Assembly (NCBI RefSeq): GCF_030272615.1
Contig: NC_081411.1
Span: 159,725,471 to 159,789,470, forward strand
DNA from: Cryptomeria japonica
Lineage: Eukaryota > Streptophyta > Pinopsida > Cupressales > Cupressaceae
Reading direction: 5' to 3'
Length of the DNA stretch: 64,000 nt
The notes beneath the pieces are model-generated. The model ran no database searches, had not been told where the DNA came from, and saw nothing but the letters and a program-made list of their open reading frames with translations. The position numbers and the translations under genes were made by a program. Shown here piece by piece: positions 21,580 through 32,829 of this stretch (position 1 is its first letter; each line of letters begins with the position of its first letter).

Positions 21580-23460
21580 ACCAAAGCCAACATTTGAGGA
21601 TAGAGCAACAGTTCAGGCTATGGGCTTACGATATATTTTGTATGTGCCTGAGTTTCAGATGAACATGGGATTGGTGACTGCGCTAGCTGAGAGATGGCAC
21701 TCAGAGACTTGCACTTTTCATTTGTCAATGGGTGAGATGATAGTCACCTTAGAGGATGTATACAAGATACTGAGGATACCGATCGATAGGGAGTTAGTTC
21801 CTTATGATCGAGAGGGAGACAGGGATGCACTGAGATGAGTGTTTTAGGATCTAGGACTAGAGATGAGGGTTGGACATGTAGCTTGGGATACCATGACAGT
21901 GATAGGATTGGCACTACCAACGGTGTTAGCAGGAGTGATTAGTGGGTTCTTGTGTCCGGATAGGGCGACACGAGGGTTGGCAATGGGATGGGGGAGGACA
22001 CTGGAGACATTGGTGATAGAGCACACCAGGTTTGCATGGGGACTGTGTCTGCTAGCACACTTGTAAAATGAGCTGCATCAATTTGTGTATCATGGATCAG
22101 CAGGATTGGGATGCAGAGTGACATTGTTGTAGGTAGGGGCATATGAGCATCTGTCGGTTACACAACCAATACACTTCAGGGGCAGAGGAAACAAGCGTAG
22201 CTATGTGCATCTGTATGATATGATTACGTCTCAGCCACGGATTGGGAGACTGGAGTATTGGTGTCTGGTTATCGATGAGATAGATAGAGTGGTATGGAGG
22301 TCTTACCGGGACTGTGAGGAATGGGAGGATGATGTAGTGGAGTTGTCGTATGTATTCCAGAGCAGGTATCTGATTGGGAGGACACCATATGTTATTGAGA
22401 GGCAGCTGGTAGATAGGGTGAGCAGGCAGTTCGGTAGGATATAGAGGATGCCACGGGAGTTGGGGATGTATGCACGGACAATGAGGGATCAAGTGCATTT
22501 AGGGCCATTATTGTCTTATGATCAGGCAGTGACACAACTAGTAGAGATGATTCCCTTGCCTTGGGATATATGGCTGGATATAGAGGATGCAGGGATGGAT
22601 GCAGAGTATACTACATATTGGGGAGGGCATCTATTTCCACGGCTGATGGATCTAGGGGAGCCAATAGAGGGAGACAGTGGAGGTGATGGAGATGATAGTG
22701 GAGATGGTGGAGGTAGAGGCCGACAGAGGAGGTGGGGCGCATTGGCAGAGAGGAGAGTGGCTCCAAGGAGAGAGGGTGGAGAGGAGAGACAGGCTCAACA
22801 GGGTCATGTAGTAAGGGGCAGAGGTGGATTGTCGTTACAGGTGCCAGCAACACAGGTTCCCAAACAGGTACGAGCTCCTAGACAAGGACAGGGTGAGGGG
22901 AGAGAGGAGGAGGAGGAGTTACTATCCTTGAGAGAGATCTGTCAGGGATAAGTAGAGGAGATCCAGGATCTAGAGAGGGAGACAGCTAGGCTCGAGAGAT
23001 AGGTGAGGGACATTGAGTGAGAGAGGGATCATGTTATTTAGCACTATACAGAGGCTGAGACAGCACTGAGGGCAGGGAGGCAGGTAGCAGAGGACACAAG
23101 GGCCAGATATGCCTGTTCTGCAGGTAGGAGAGGAGATAGCTTATTAGTGAGACCTGTACTATGGAGTGGTACCACCAGATTAGTGGGCTAGGAGCTTTCA
23201 AAGACCTTCACAGACTGCGATGACCTCTGGAGGGAGAGACAGGAGACAGGCGTCTAGCGGTGGGGTCATGGGTCCTCCACCACCACCAGATAGAGGGGGC
23301 AGGAGAGATTATCCCGGGGTGGGTCCTTCCAGGACTTAGACTCCGTCGAGGTCAGCCGGCTCCGAGGGAGGGAGTTCATCATAGCCTTAGAGGGCTCCCT
23401 ATGTATAAGTTTTGTACCATTTTGTATGATGATGTAGACACCTTCGGGTGATTGTAGCCA
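21580..23460 (+). pseudogene. Plant mobile domain (PMD) gene carried antisense in Gyp2
   Basis: One frame from about 21596 to 23160 encodes a PMD-type protein. It runs through AERWHSETCTFHLSMGEM, VTLEDVYKILRIPID, a hydrophobic segment near 21890-22060, LEYWCLVIDEIDRVVWRSYR, SRYLIGRTPYVIERQLVDRV and PWDIWLDIEDAGMDAEYTTY. A Gly/Asp/Arg-rich linker follows, then a charged coiled coil (EEIQDLERETARLER). PMD proteins include the Arabidopsis MAIN/MAIL group, and PMDs are also found in transposons. At least eight in-frame stops break it, most explained by CAG or CGA turned into TAG or TGA. The frame is G-rich and unlike its AT-rich surroundings. It runs opposite to gag-pol, like the antisense extra ORFs described in some Tat-lineage Gypsy elements. 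Confidence 0.88.
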
Positions 23461-23464
23461 TATA

Positions 23465-23870
23465 TATTTTGACATCATTGTATCATGACACTTATAATTT
23501 TGAGATATATATATGAGATGATTCTTGCGGCAGCTATATGCATGTGTACCTATGTGATGTTGCTTCTATATGTGATGCATGTTTCTATGTGATGCTTATG
23601 ATATGGATGCAAATATGTACATGATGAAATACAATATTTTTTGTTCTTTTATGTTTTTAATATGTTATGCCAATGTGCAAATGTGAATGTATGAAATGCA
23701 GATGAATATGATAATGCAAATAACTATTTGCATGATGAGAATGTAAAATGTGCTAACATGTGTTGTGTGCAGGATGTGATACAATTGTGATATCTATATG
23801 TATGTATGAAATGCTAATATGTGGTAGTGTAGGTGCAAACTACATGAGATGCAAATCTTTTTGGTGTGTC
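23465..23870. repeat. Low-complexity ATGTGATGC-rich tract
   Basis: Loose repetition of ATGTGATGC, ATATGCATG and TATGATGATG-like words, with a TATATATATA run near 23505. Not coding. Confidence 0.6.
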
Positions 23871-24872
23871 ATTATACTCAGTCATGTGATAGCAGGCTAC
23901 ACGGACTTAGGGATGATGGAGGTCAATCAAGAAAGGGGGATGGAAGATAGAAGATATGAAAGTGAAAGAGCTTCTTGTACTATTATCATAATTGAGATTT
24001 ATTATGGCAAATAGGTTATGACAATTGAGGTATATGTTCGACTCGAAAAGTCATTGTACCTGTTTGCATGGAGATCAGACAGTCACAAACAAAGAATGCC
24101 CTAGTTCACACTAGACTCACAGTGTCCTCATATCCTTGGACAAGTCATAGCATTACTAAGAGACAATCCACAGATAGCAAAGAAAAATAGGTGACGGTAC
24201 CCCATCCTTGCCTTTCTAGTCAAAGACATCCTGAAGATAAAATCTCTAGTCAGAGACATCCCAGAAAAGATAAGAGACATGTCACCAAAAGATAAAATCA
24301 AAAGAAAATCAAGACTCGACACCAACATTCACTATAGTTCTCAAGTTCAGTGTCTCTTGTCACTTGTGTAAGTCTTATTTGATTGTGGTCACACTATTTA
24401 CTTTCACAAAAGGATAGATAGCACTGAACCATAATGTTGTCTAAGTCTGTTGAAAAAAAATTGATTTGTTGAAGCCCATTGTTGTTGTTTTGTCTCATCT
24501 AAAACTGACTGAATCCATGAAACTGGTACTTTATTGCAGAGAAGATGAAACTTTATTGCGGATCTGTGGTGCAAGTGTTGCTTTATTGTGGATTGTGTGT
24601 GGATAGACTAAAGAAGACTGAAAGAAATTGTACTAGACTTAGAATTTGCCTTAGCCATAGATAGGAGCTGATTTATTATGGATGGAAAGGGGTGAAAAGG
24701 AAGGATTATTATGAATGGCTAACCAATCTTAGGTAGATCAATGACAAGCCATGATGAGAATGGGTAAGTTTATTATGGATGGATAGGCTGTGAATGCGTG
24801 CAAAGTGAAAGGATGAGATTGAATCCTGAAGGAGGGAGGAGCAAAGGCTCTACAAATGGCGTTGATAACCCA
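23871..24872. other. Gyp2 3' non-coding region
   Basis: No gene recognised. Small direct repeats occur, such as TTTATTGCGGA and TTTATTGTGGA near 24530-24600, and AGAGACATCC with variants near 24220-24290. Confidence 0.5.
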
Positions 24873-25004
24873 GTTTTCACCATGGTACTTGCCCAAGGCA
24901 CCATCGAAGTGGTTTTCACCGTTGGACGAAAATGCTTTTTTCTTTACTTTTTTTATTTTTCTATTTTTTTGTGTCACTAGGCGCCTATTTGCCAGGTTTT
25001 CACC
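24873..25004 (-). other. GTGAAAAC-rich block downstream of integrase, Gyp2
   Basis: On the element strand three GGTGAAAAC words occur, one next to CCTGGCAAATAGGCGCCTA and another after GCCTTGGGCAAGTACCATG. The same words in related order occur in Gyp3 at 48209-48277. The TAGGCGCCTA part is a perfect palindrome. It is a non-coding block conserved between families. Confidence 0.6.
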
Positions 25005-25081
25005 AAGTAACGATTTTTTATTTTATGATTTTTTTTTTTTTTGTATTTTTGCATTAAGATATTATAACAAGCTATGTGTAA

Positions 25082-25345
25082 AACCTGCAAAGGTGCATGT
25101 TATTGATAGGATCCTCCAAAGGTTAGCCCTTTTTGGTTGAGAGTTGATGTGCACTGGATTCATAGGTTGCGGTGATGATGTAAGGACCAAGCCAATTTGG
25201 TTAAAACTTGCCCTTCTCTCTGTCTTGCTGATTCTTAGGATTTTTTCTAAGAACTAAATCACCCACTTCAAATGTGTGAGGCTTTACCTTGTGATTGTAG
25301 CTGCATTGTTCCTCGACTAAATGATGTGTAGCTCGAGTGACTATC
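25082..25345 (-). pseudogene. Gyp2 integrase carboxyl-terminal remnant
   Basis: The residues KVKPHTFEVGDLVLRK, then PNWLGPYIITATYES, AHQLSTKKG and PLEDPINNMHLCRFY form the typical carboxyl end of a Gypsy integrase, with the GPY motif. In-frame stops lie near 25205 and 25130. The zinc module and catalytic core of integrase, RNase H and reverse transcriptase are absent upstream, where the protease-side linker begins within about 500 bases. Confidence 0.88.
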
Positions 25346-25587
25346 TTCCTTGATAAAGGAACTAAGATAGAACTACTAGCATGTGGACTACACAGGCCCG
25401 TACGCGTGTCACCTAAAGAAGTTTGGGAATCCCTAATAACAAAATCCTTCGAGGAAGTTCCATTAAAGGTCCATGATGTATCGCCAAAAGGGAAAGGATG
25501 CACGGAACAAGTGGATGAGTGATGAAGGCTTATGATTGTGAAAAGAAGTGAAAGTAGGATAGCATGATGGAGACTTAGGACCAACAA

Positions 25588-26199
25588 GTATGCTTTTTGA
25601 CTTAAAATTGTAGAAATTTTGCCCCTAGTTATTTGATATTAGGGGAGATCAACTCTTGCTCTTTTTCTTTCATAGGATTTTTATCCTTGACCTTGATTTT
25701 TGCAGTGTCCAATAGCTTTTGATTTTGATTTGGACTAAAGGCCTTTTATTTATTATTGACTTTTAGATTTTCTTTTCAAATCTTGATTTTTCATCCCCAA
25801 TGAGTAAGGGCTTTTCTGATTCTTGTTGATCCAAGTCTAGGAAAGGAGTGGAAATGGAATGAGTGGATGAAATGGTAAGGCTATATGAGTTCTCAAGAGG
25901 GATGGCAATATTCTCAATAGATTCTTCGTTGGAACCACTCTTAGGACTATTGATATCAAGAGTTGCTTGCACCACTAGAGGAGATTTGTATTCAGACTTA
26001 GTAGCCACAACACTAGGTGGTTCACACCCAATTCCTTAGGAGATATACTCACATGAAAGATATACTCACCACATCCCATTTCTTTATCCTTGAATTTTGC
26101 TTTTAGCTCTCCTTTCTTTGATGTAGAAGCTTTCAAGGATTCTGGATCAACATATGTTGATGAAGGAATAGCCTCTTGATTGACTGGGATTGTTATTTT
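25588..26199 (-). pseudogene. Gyp2 protease-to-pol linker
   Basis: An open minus-strand stretch 25763-26008 (about 80 residues, Ser/Glu-rich) continues, with breaks, from the protease. It has no recognisable domain. In Gyp5 the equivalent place holds a G-patch; none is visible here. The deletion that removed RT begins at or after this point. Confidence 0.5.
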
Positions 26200-27236
26200 T
26201 GATCTAGGTCATAGATTGTTGCAATATATGAATGGGTTCTGATCGCCCTTGACAGTCACTTGAACTCCATCGTGAGGAAACTTAATGCATTGGTGGTATG
26301 TAGATGGGACTGCCCTCATCTCATGAATTCATGGGTGTCCTAGCAATATGTTGTATGTGAGATCGAGGTCTAAGACTTGACAAACCACATCCTTCATAAT
26401 TGACCCAACTCTGAGGGGCAAGGTAACTGTGCCTTTGGATGAACGCTCTTCATCATCATACCCTTGATGGTAATTTTGTTTGTAGCATTCACAACTTTAT
26501 CTAAATATCCCAATTGTATTATTGTGTTCAAAGTACATATATTGAGACCAACTCCTCCATCTATCAAGACTTGTTTTATTCGATGTTTATGTAGGAAGGC
26601 TTCAATGTGTAAAGGTGCATTATGTGGTTGGATCACTGAGGCATCGACGGATTTAGTGAATGTAAGGGAGTGTGGAACGGAAAGGTATCCCACCATGGCT
26701 TGAAATTGGTCCACATTCAGATCAGTGGGGACAGTAGTGTCTCTCAAAGTTTTTTCAAGAATCGCTTTATGTGTGGGGGATATGCATAAGAGCTCAAGGA
26801 TGGAGATAAGCACGGGCGTCCTCTCTAATTGTTCTACTAGGTCGTACTCAGGTTTTTCTGATGAGGAAGTGATGGTTTTAGTTGGAGCACCTTGCAAAGT
26901 GACCTTACCTCGATGAGTTGTGACATTACATTCAAAGGTAGATTCAAAAGAAGGTCCAATGCCTTTTAGGACAACCTTGGGTCTTTGGGTAGAAATTTCA
27001 GGCATTTTGTCCTTTATGATAATAGTATAAACATAATTTTCCATCGAAATGTAATTAATAGTTGAATCATAGTTATAAGACACTTTGGTATAGTTGGCTT
27101 GCTCATCTATGGCTTTGGCTTTTCCCTTGTCATGTTTAGGGAATGGTTCCTTAAACATCTCATGTTCTTGATTGGATGAATGTCCTTCGATCTCAATGTC
27201 ACCTCTATCAATAAGATCTTGTATGATGTTCTTCAA
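26200..27236 (-). pseudogene. Gyp2 protease with gag tail
   Basis: The frame 26394-27236 holds a spacer after the zinc knuckle and then a retropepsin, with catalytic block VLIDGGVGLNIC (codons at 26553-26561 for DGG). After a frameshift near 26430, the second protease block NILLGHP-IH follows at about 26315-26345, with the tryptophan codon turned into TGA. Gyp5 has the same protein with ILLGRPWIH intact. The DGG in place of the usual DTG or DSG is shared by both elements, so it is a family trait rather than damage. Confidence 0.88.
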
Positions 27237-29131
27237 GCGATGACAATTTCTTGTTTTATGTCCCTTGTTGTTATGCTACTCACAATACTCATCATCATTC
27301 CACCAATTTGGTTTTACCTTTGGCTCATATGGAGGCATATCTGGAATTGTTATTATCTTATTTGCCACTAGCTTCTTGAAAGTTGACTCAAGTGGTTCTC
27401 CCAACGAGGTGTATTTCCTTCATGGTTTTGAAGTTGTTTGAGTATTCACTTGATTGTTTGTAGAGCTTGATCCAGAAAAAACAATGTTGGATCGTACTGT
27501 ATTGGCATCAACAACACCATCATTGACTGTGTCCTTGTTTTTATTCCAAAATCTTGGCTTGTCTTTTCCTTTAAAGTCCTCTTTGTTTTCTTTGAATATT
27601 TTGACGATGCCTTGTTCAATTAAGACCTTCTCTATTTCTAATCCTTTTTCAATGACATCCTTGAAAGTGGATAAACAAGCTTTTCTTAAGTCATAACCAA
27701 TTTCTCTATGGACATTCTGGGTGAACAAATCTACCATTTGTTTTTGTGGAATTTCACAAGAGCATCTATTGGCTAGATTTCTCCATCTTTATAAAAATGA
27801 TGAAAAAGATTCTCCATCCTTTTGTTTGTTGTTGCACAAAGTGGTGACCGATGTGTCTATCTCTATGTTGTATGAGAAATGTTGGATAAAAGCCTCTACT
27901 AGATCACCCCAAGACTTAATTCTAGGTGGGAGTTGGGAGAACCATTCCATAGCTTGATCACATAAGCTTTGTGGGAACAATCTCATCAAGTGTGTTTCTT
28001 CTAATGCTACCTCAATGCAAGCTGTGAAAAATTGTCTTATATGTGCCTTAGGTTCTCCTTTTCCTCTATACTTGTCAAAATTTGGTGTCACGAAATTTGT
28101 AGGAAAAGGAGGCATTGGAATGCTTTTTTCAAATGGATAGGGAAATATGTCTCTCATTGTGTAAGCTGGCTTTGGTGTATTTATGTCCTCCATTTTCTTT
28201 TGTAAGTCCTTAATTTGCTGCTCCAACTTGTTCTTAGGTGGAGATCGACTTCTTGGACCATATCCCATACCTGAGCCATCGGGTGGAGGCAAAGTATACT
28301 ACATATATGGATTTGATCATACACATGTTCATATGGAGGAGGTTTATAGTGATGTTGCGTATAAGGACCACTTGGTATAGAGTCATGATGAGGAATGGAA
28401 TATTTGTTTTATCCATGTATAACATACTCTACAAGCATGTCACGAGTTTGTTCTAATGTGTTGCCCCCAAATTTGACACAGGGTTTCCTTGTGTCCCAAT
28501 TTTGATCATGCCTTTGGATATCCAATTATTTTGGTGGTTAGTCCTTAGCATTGGTATGTGATTGAGTATACTTTTTTGCATAAGACTTTCATAATGGTCT
28601 ACAAAGGTAAGTATCATATGCTTGACCATGTGTATGGGGGACCTCAGGTTTTTGAAACAAAGATGAAGGTAATATAGGCACAAGATGTGGTCCTCTATTG
28701 CCTCCACTATTAGGCCTCCTTTGATCCATGTTGAGGTGAGCTTCTTGCAAAGGTCGATGTTCCATTATTTGAGACATGTCAAAATCATGAGAAATCTTGG
28801 CTCCACTTTGTGCCAGCACTTGTAAGAAGTATTGTCTATCTCTCCGCATTATTTCCTCAACCAATCAATTAAAACGGGGATCCATAATGGAGTCTTCCAC
28901 TTCTGCAGAATGTATGAAAAAGTTGTCCATATTGTCATTGTGTGTATCATTGTTGTTTGTAGTGTCCATATTCTCAACATTTGGAATGTTTCTATAAGAA
29001 TCCATGTCAGGTAATGTGGTATGATCGGAATTGAAAAAGAGATCATTGTCATATTCATAGGCACTCATGTTTGCGGACTCTTGAGCCTCTTTAGTTTCGC
29101 TCCTAGATTTTTGGGAACGAGTTTCAACCAT
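27237..29131 (-). pseudogene. Gyp2 gag
   Basis: Capsid and RNA-binding protein. The start is placed at ATG 29129-29131 (MVETRSQKSRSET), the first Met of the frame after the leader. An acidic Asn-rich part follows, interrupted by TGA at 28865. The retrotransposon gag core lies in 27789-28292: NFDKYRGKGEPKAHIRQF, ETHLMRLFPQSL, AMEWFSQLPPRIKSW. A Lys-rich tail is in 27420-27737. The knuckle has the pattern C-x2-H-x4-H-x4-C (27243-27284), preceded by KPNWWNDDEYC, with a stop inside it. Gyp5 gag is clearly homologous through all these parts. Confidence 0.9.
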
Positions 29132-29640
29132 GAACTAGGTATTGACCAAGATGTGTGAGACTAGATGAAAATGGAAAGAGTATGGAAGACCAAGAGTTGG
29201 ATGGAATGTAAATGAATATGAGGTGTTCTTGCAATGTCCAAAGTGTAAGACCAAGTGTGTATGTGGTAGAGTAGGTGTGGCTTCCAAAGAGATGATAGTT
29301 TCTCTTGATGAGGTAAGTTGACCTTGACTCTAAGTAAGACCAAATGAGACCCAAAGGTGATAGACCTTGATGAGGGACCACTTAGCAAAATGTTGTTGTA
29401 TGTAGTGTGTTGACAAAGCAAGATGAGGACAAACAAGTGACCTTTTGACTCAAGTTTAGACAAATTTGAATGTAATGCAAGATGTAAAGCAATGATGGAC
29501 TTTGTGAGACCCAGAAATAGGCTGAATTCTAGATGAAAACCCAGAGAGATAACCTAGGAAGCTCAATAAGTCTGAAACTGACTGCTCTTGTTTGTTGGAC
29601 TGCAAGTTTTCCAATTTTGAACATATATGTGCCTATATAC

Positions 29641-29858
29641 TTCACAGGCGCGGTTAAACAACACAGGTGTTGTTCTATTCGACACAGACGCGTTTCTTAG
29701 ATTTTGTGAATGTAATGTTGCTTAAGAGAACACAAACGCGTTTCTGAGAATTTTGTGAATGCGGTTTTGCTATGATAACACAGACGTGTTTCTGTCCTAT
29801 AGAGACGTGGTTACAGGATACAGACGTGTTTCTAGCAGACACAGACGCGTTTCTAGAA
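29641..29858. repeat. Gyp2 leader word array, gag-proximal
   Basis: About nine copies of ACACAGACGCGTTTCTG with one to several changes each and spacings of about 17 to 30 bases. ACGCGT is a palindrome. This is the cleanest of the three Gyp2 arrays. Confidence 0.85.
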
Positions 29859-30123
29859 ACTAAGTGCAATTTTTCCAATTTTGTGAAGTTGCTTGTTGTG
29901 ACCAAATCTGAATTTTTGACTATTTTTTCATGACAAGAGGACACAATTTTGATGAGGACTCAATGTTTGCAAGTGTTTAGACTCACAATGACTCCAAAGA
30001 AAGTGTGTTGTTTGATGTAAAAATGTTTTGCATACACTTGAAGATACAAAAGACAAAATGTTTTGATGTTTGATCTTGAATGTTTGAATGTTCAAAAAGA
30101 AGACAAACACAATTCATATGGTT

Positions 30124-30760
30124 GGCAAGGATAATAGTTGTTGATCCCACATGGGGTTTCCCCTGAGGCTACGCTATTCAGAGCGGATACTTAGATGCTT
30201 GACCCCACTGGCTCCACCCTCGGCACTCACTTCTTAGGGTAGCCAAGCAATAGTCCCCATGAAAACTCCTCGTGGCGAACTTTGTATCTCTACTAAGAAC
30301 CGTATGTGTGTGGCCCGCTCCAGAGGTCCGACCTCCCACCCCAACAACTAGAAGGATTTTGGCTTTCTAAAACAAAAGGTGCTAGTAAGGGCATCCACTC
30401 ATGTGGCCATACATGTGGCATTTTCAGCTTTGTAAATACAGAAGGCTCCCAACCAGTAGGGGTTACGCCCTACAACTGATCAAATAAATTTGATCAAACG
30501 GGTTTATGGGGAGACATAGTGTCGGTATGAACTAATCAACACATGTTACCCATGGCTTGCACCATGGATACAGTTATTTATAATGGTTCAGAAGAGGTGG
30601 GTTTTCCTCACTGCCACTTGGGTCATTCTCTCCTCACTAGTAGTCCTAATGACCACACGGGGAGATAGGCCCTCTAGAGATTAAACAAATAGAGCCTATT
30701 GCTCAAAACACAAAAGACACTGGTTCAATTTTAGTGCACCAATTGAAGTGTTTGGTAATC
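30124..30760 (-). other. Conserved leader block of Gyp2
   Basis: GC-richer and without open frames. Its gag-proximal 125 bases (30124-30250) match Gyp3 43427-43550 in order: GCTTGG, AAGAAGTG, GGAGCCAGTG, TATCC, GGGAAAC, GGGAT, TTGCC, AACC. A second part (30575-30677) more weakly matches Gyp5 58931-59040, with GGGCCT, GTGAG-GAGA, AAGTGG and AACCCAC. Several inverted words, such as CATGG/CCATG near 30550, suggest folding. Confidence 0.55.
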
Positions 30761-31072
30761 TATGAAAACAAGGCACCCAATGAAGATCAAAAAGCCTTGC
30801 CAAAGTTCTACAAAAAGATTTGTTAGTAGTTTTGCAGTAATACCCCTCCTGCAAGCACACAAGTTAGGTAAATTTTAGATCCAAAAGACTTTGTAGAATA
30901 GGGGCCTTCGACAATGCGATTTGCTTCAAGGACAAGTTGCACCAATTTTGTTAGCTAGATCACAAGATATAATCTCAAATAAACCAGATCTGAAACATTA
31001 AATGTAAGACAAAATGGAGAAAATGAAAACCCTAAATAAGGAAAAAAATTATTATTATTATTATTTTTTTGA

Positions 31073-31420
31073 AAACATAGACGCAATTCTACCCTACACA
31101 GATGCGGTTCCGGAACATAGATGCGTTTTAACACCTCACAGACGCGTTTTTGCAAAAAAAAAGCAAAATAGAAAATCATGCAGGACACAGACGCGACTAG
31201 ATCTCACAAACGCACCTATAATGAAAGTCTTCAATATGGAAAATGAAAATATTGTCGGAAACACAGATGCGGTTCAGAGGTTCACATACGCAATTCGGGA
31301 ACACAAACGTGACCCTGCAATTTGCAAAAAAATGAAATAATGTCGAAGACACAAACGTGATTCTAGATGTCACAGACGCGGCAGAAAAGAAAAAATGTGA
31401 TCTCAAAATGCGCAAACGCA
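31073..31420. repeat. Gyp2 leader word array, LTR-proximal
   Basis: About twelve degenerate copies of the same ACACAGACGCG word, many as CACAAACG or CACAGATGCGG. It stands on the other side of the conserved block from 29641-29858. Confidence 0.8.
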
Positions 31421-31499
31421 AAAAATGTCGAAAATGTCAGATCTGCAACTTCAAAAACACAAAATCTGCAACAAAAGATGTTAAATGCAAAAGGGACAA

Positions 31500-31519
31500 G
31501 AGTCCCATCGGACGTGCCA
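31500..31519 (-). other. Gyp2 primer-binding site
   Basis: Minus-strand TGGCACGTCCGATGGGAC follows the LTR end (AACA, then TTT). It has the right position and TGG start. I do not assign the tRNA. Confidence 0.75.
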
Positions 31520-31522
31520 AAA

Positions 31523-32299
31523 TGTTTATAGTAAAAATGGAAACAAAAATATTGAAAGACTAAAATGGATTCAACCACAAAACCCTAGCCTAACAATCAA
31601 CAAAGATCCACCATAACATATGAAGATTACCTGAGACAATGCAAATCAAATAAAATCACAAAGATTATACCATCACATGTCCAATAGGGTTTGGATCTCC
31701 ATTCTTCCTATCTCCATTGATCTTGCTTGATATATTTGCTCTTGGATTTTATATGTGCACAAGAGCTCAACAAAGAACAGAAATGTGGTTGATAGCTAGA
31801 TCGCATATGAAAGTTTGAATGTTAGAAGGCTTTAAAAATCGATTAGGGTTGATAATGAGAGAAGTGTCCTCTTATATAGAAGATACTATAAGAAATGAAG
31901 GGATAAGATTGAGAGGTGTAAAAGATAAATGGTCGGTTATGATTAGAGGGTAGGTAGATGAAATAATAAAATAATGAGAGGGTAGGTAGTGTAGGAATTA
32001 AGAGATGAATGACATGTCATGAGTAGAAAGGGTTAATGAATTAATTAAATAAATAAAGATTAATTTAATTAATAGAGGAAGTGGGATCAATTCAATAAAT
32101 AAAAGTATTTATCTAATTTAGGAAAAGGATAATTTAAATAAATAAATGTATTTATTTAAATGAGAAATAAGGCTAGAAGAGGATAAATGAATTAATTAAA
32201 TAAATAAAGATTTATTTAATTAATAGAAGAATTAGGCTTAAATAATTAAATAAATAGAAATATTTATTTAATTAGACAGGACAATTTTAGGTGTCTACA
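31523..32299 (-). repeat. Gyp2 5' LTR
   Basis: Partner of 19510-20288, 777 bases, adjacent to the primer-binding site. Confidence 0.95.
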
Positions 32300-32829
32300 G
32301 GTTCTTACCTATAAATATTGGGGCATAATTTGGACGTGCATGAGACATATGATTGGATGAGTTTGCAAGAGTTATGTTGTTAAAATTTCTGCAAAATATT
32401 TTATATTATGAATTTACATTGGTTCAAGTTTAGAGACTATATTTTTTCTTGAAAGGTTTTTCTTATGATAAAAATTACATCATTATGGTATATCAGATCT
32501 CTATTATGTTTTGTAAAACTATCTGATCATTGTTGTTACATATATCTTCTGTGAGGTTAGTGTGGGAAATATTTTTTTAATAAACCTACTTTTATGAGGT
32601 ATCAAAGTATAATCAACTATTTTTTATAGGAGGTAAAAAACTATTTTTTGGAGTAATATCGGTTTAAGTGGTAATCATGTGTGTAAGATATTTTCCTAGC
32701 TAGGTTTAATGTAAACTATATAAGTGGGTGCACAACCCTTTCTAGGGTTGTTGTCCTAGACAATTTCTCTATAGTTGCTACTAGTGTTGGTAGCACATAA
32801 AGCATAATGGTCTAAGTACATTATGATCA
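32300..32829. other. Possible decayed LTR or leader of the next element
   Basis: AT-rich and without genes. GGTTC at the start is the probable right target duplication of Gyp2. The last 100 bases may be the leader of the Copia remnant that follows. Confidence 0.4.

Larger units (their letters stand above)
29132..31499 (-). other. Gyp2 leader (5' untranslated region)
   Basis: 2.4 kb between the primer-binding site and gag. In element order it holds a word array (31073-31420), spacer, a GC-richer block that resembles the Gyp3 and Gyp5 leaders (30124-30760), a second array of the same word (29641-29858), and spacer. No convincing gene was found on either strand. Confidence 0.7.
19510..32299 (-). 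mobile_element. Gyp2: Gypsy element lacking reverse transcriptase, with an antisense gene
   Basis: Matching LTRs at 19510-20288 and 31523-32299 flank 11.2 kb. Flanks GGTTT and GGTTC look like a target duplication with one change. On the minus strand the order is 5' LTR, primer-binding site, a 2.4-kb leader, gag, protease, a short linker, the integrase carboxyl end, a 3' region and the 3' LTR. RT, RNase H and most of integrase are missing. A plant-mobile-domain gene lies antisense between the integrase remnant and the 3' LTR. I counted about 29 substitutions and one 2-bp indel between the LTRs, near 4 percent, so the insertion is moderately old. Confidence 0.93.

Noticed and set aside
21210-21608. 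Long minus-strand frames with Ser/Gln/His-rich repeats
   Set aside because: They read through the 76-bp higher-order tandem repeat in two phases at once; the periodic protein is a by-product of the DNA repeat.
22097-22853. Minus-strand frames opposite the PMD gene
   Set aside because: The plus strand carries a coherent PMD protein in a single phase over 1.5 kb; the minus frames have no recognisable family.
30120-30760. GC-rich, fold-prone segment considered as an rRNA or structural RNA gene
   Set aside because: No rRNA or tRNA signature was found, and its homologue lies at the equivalent place in the Gyp3 leader, so it belongs to the element leader.
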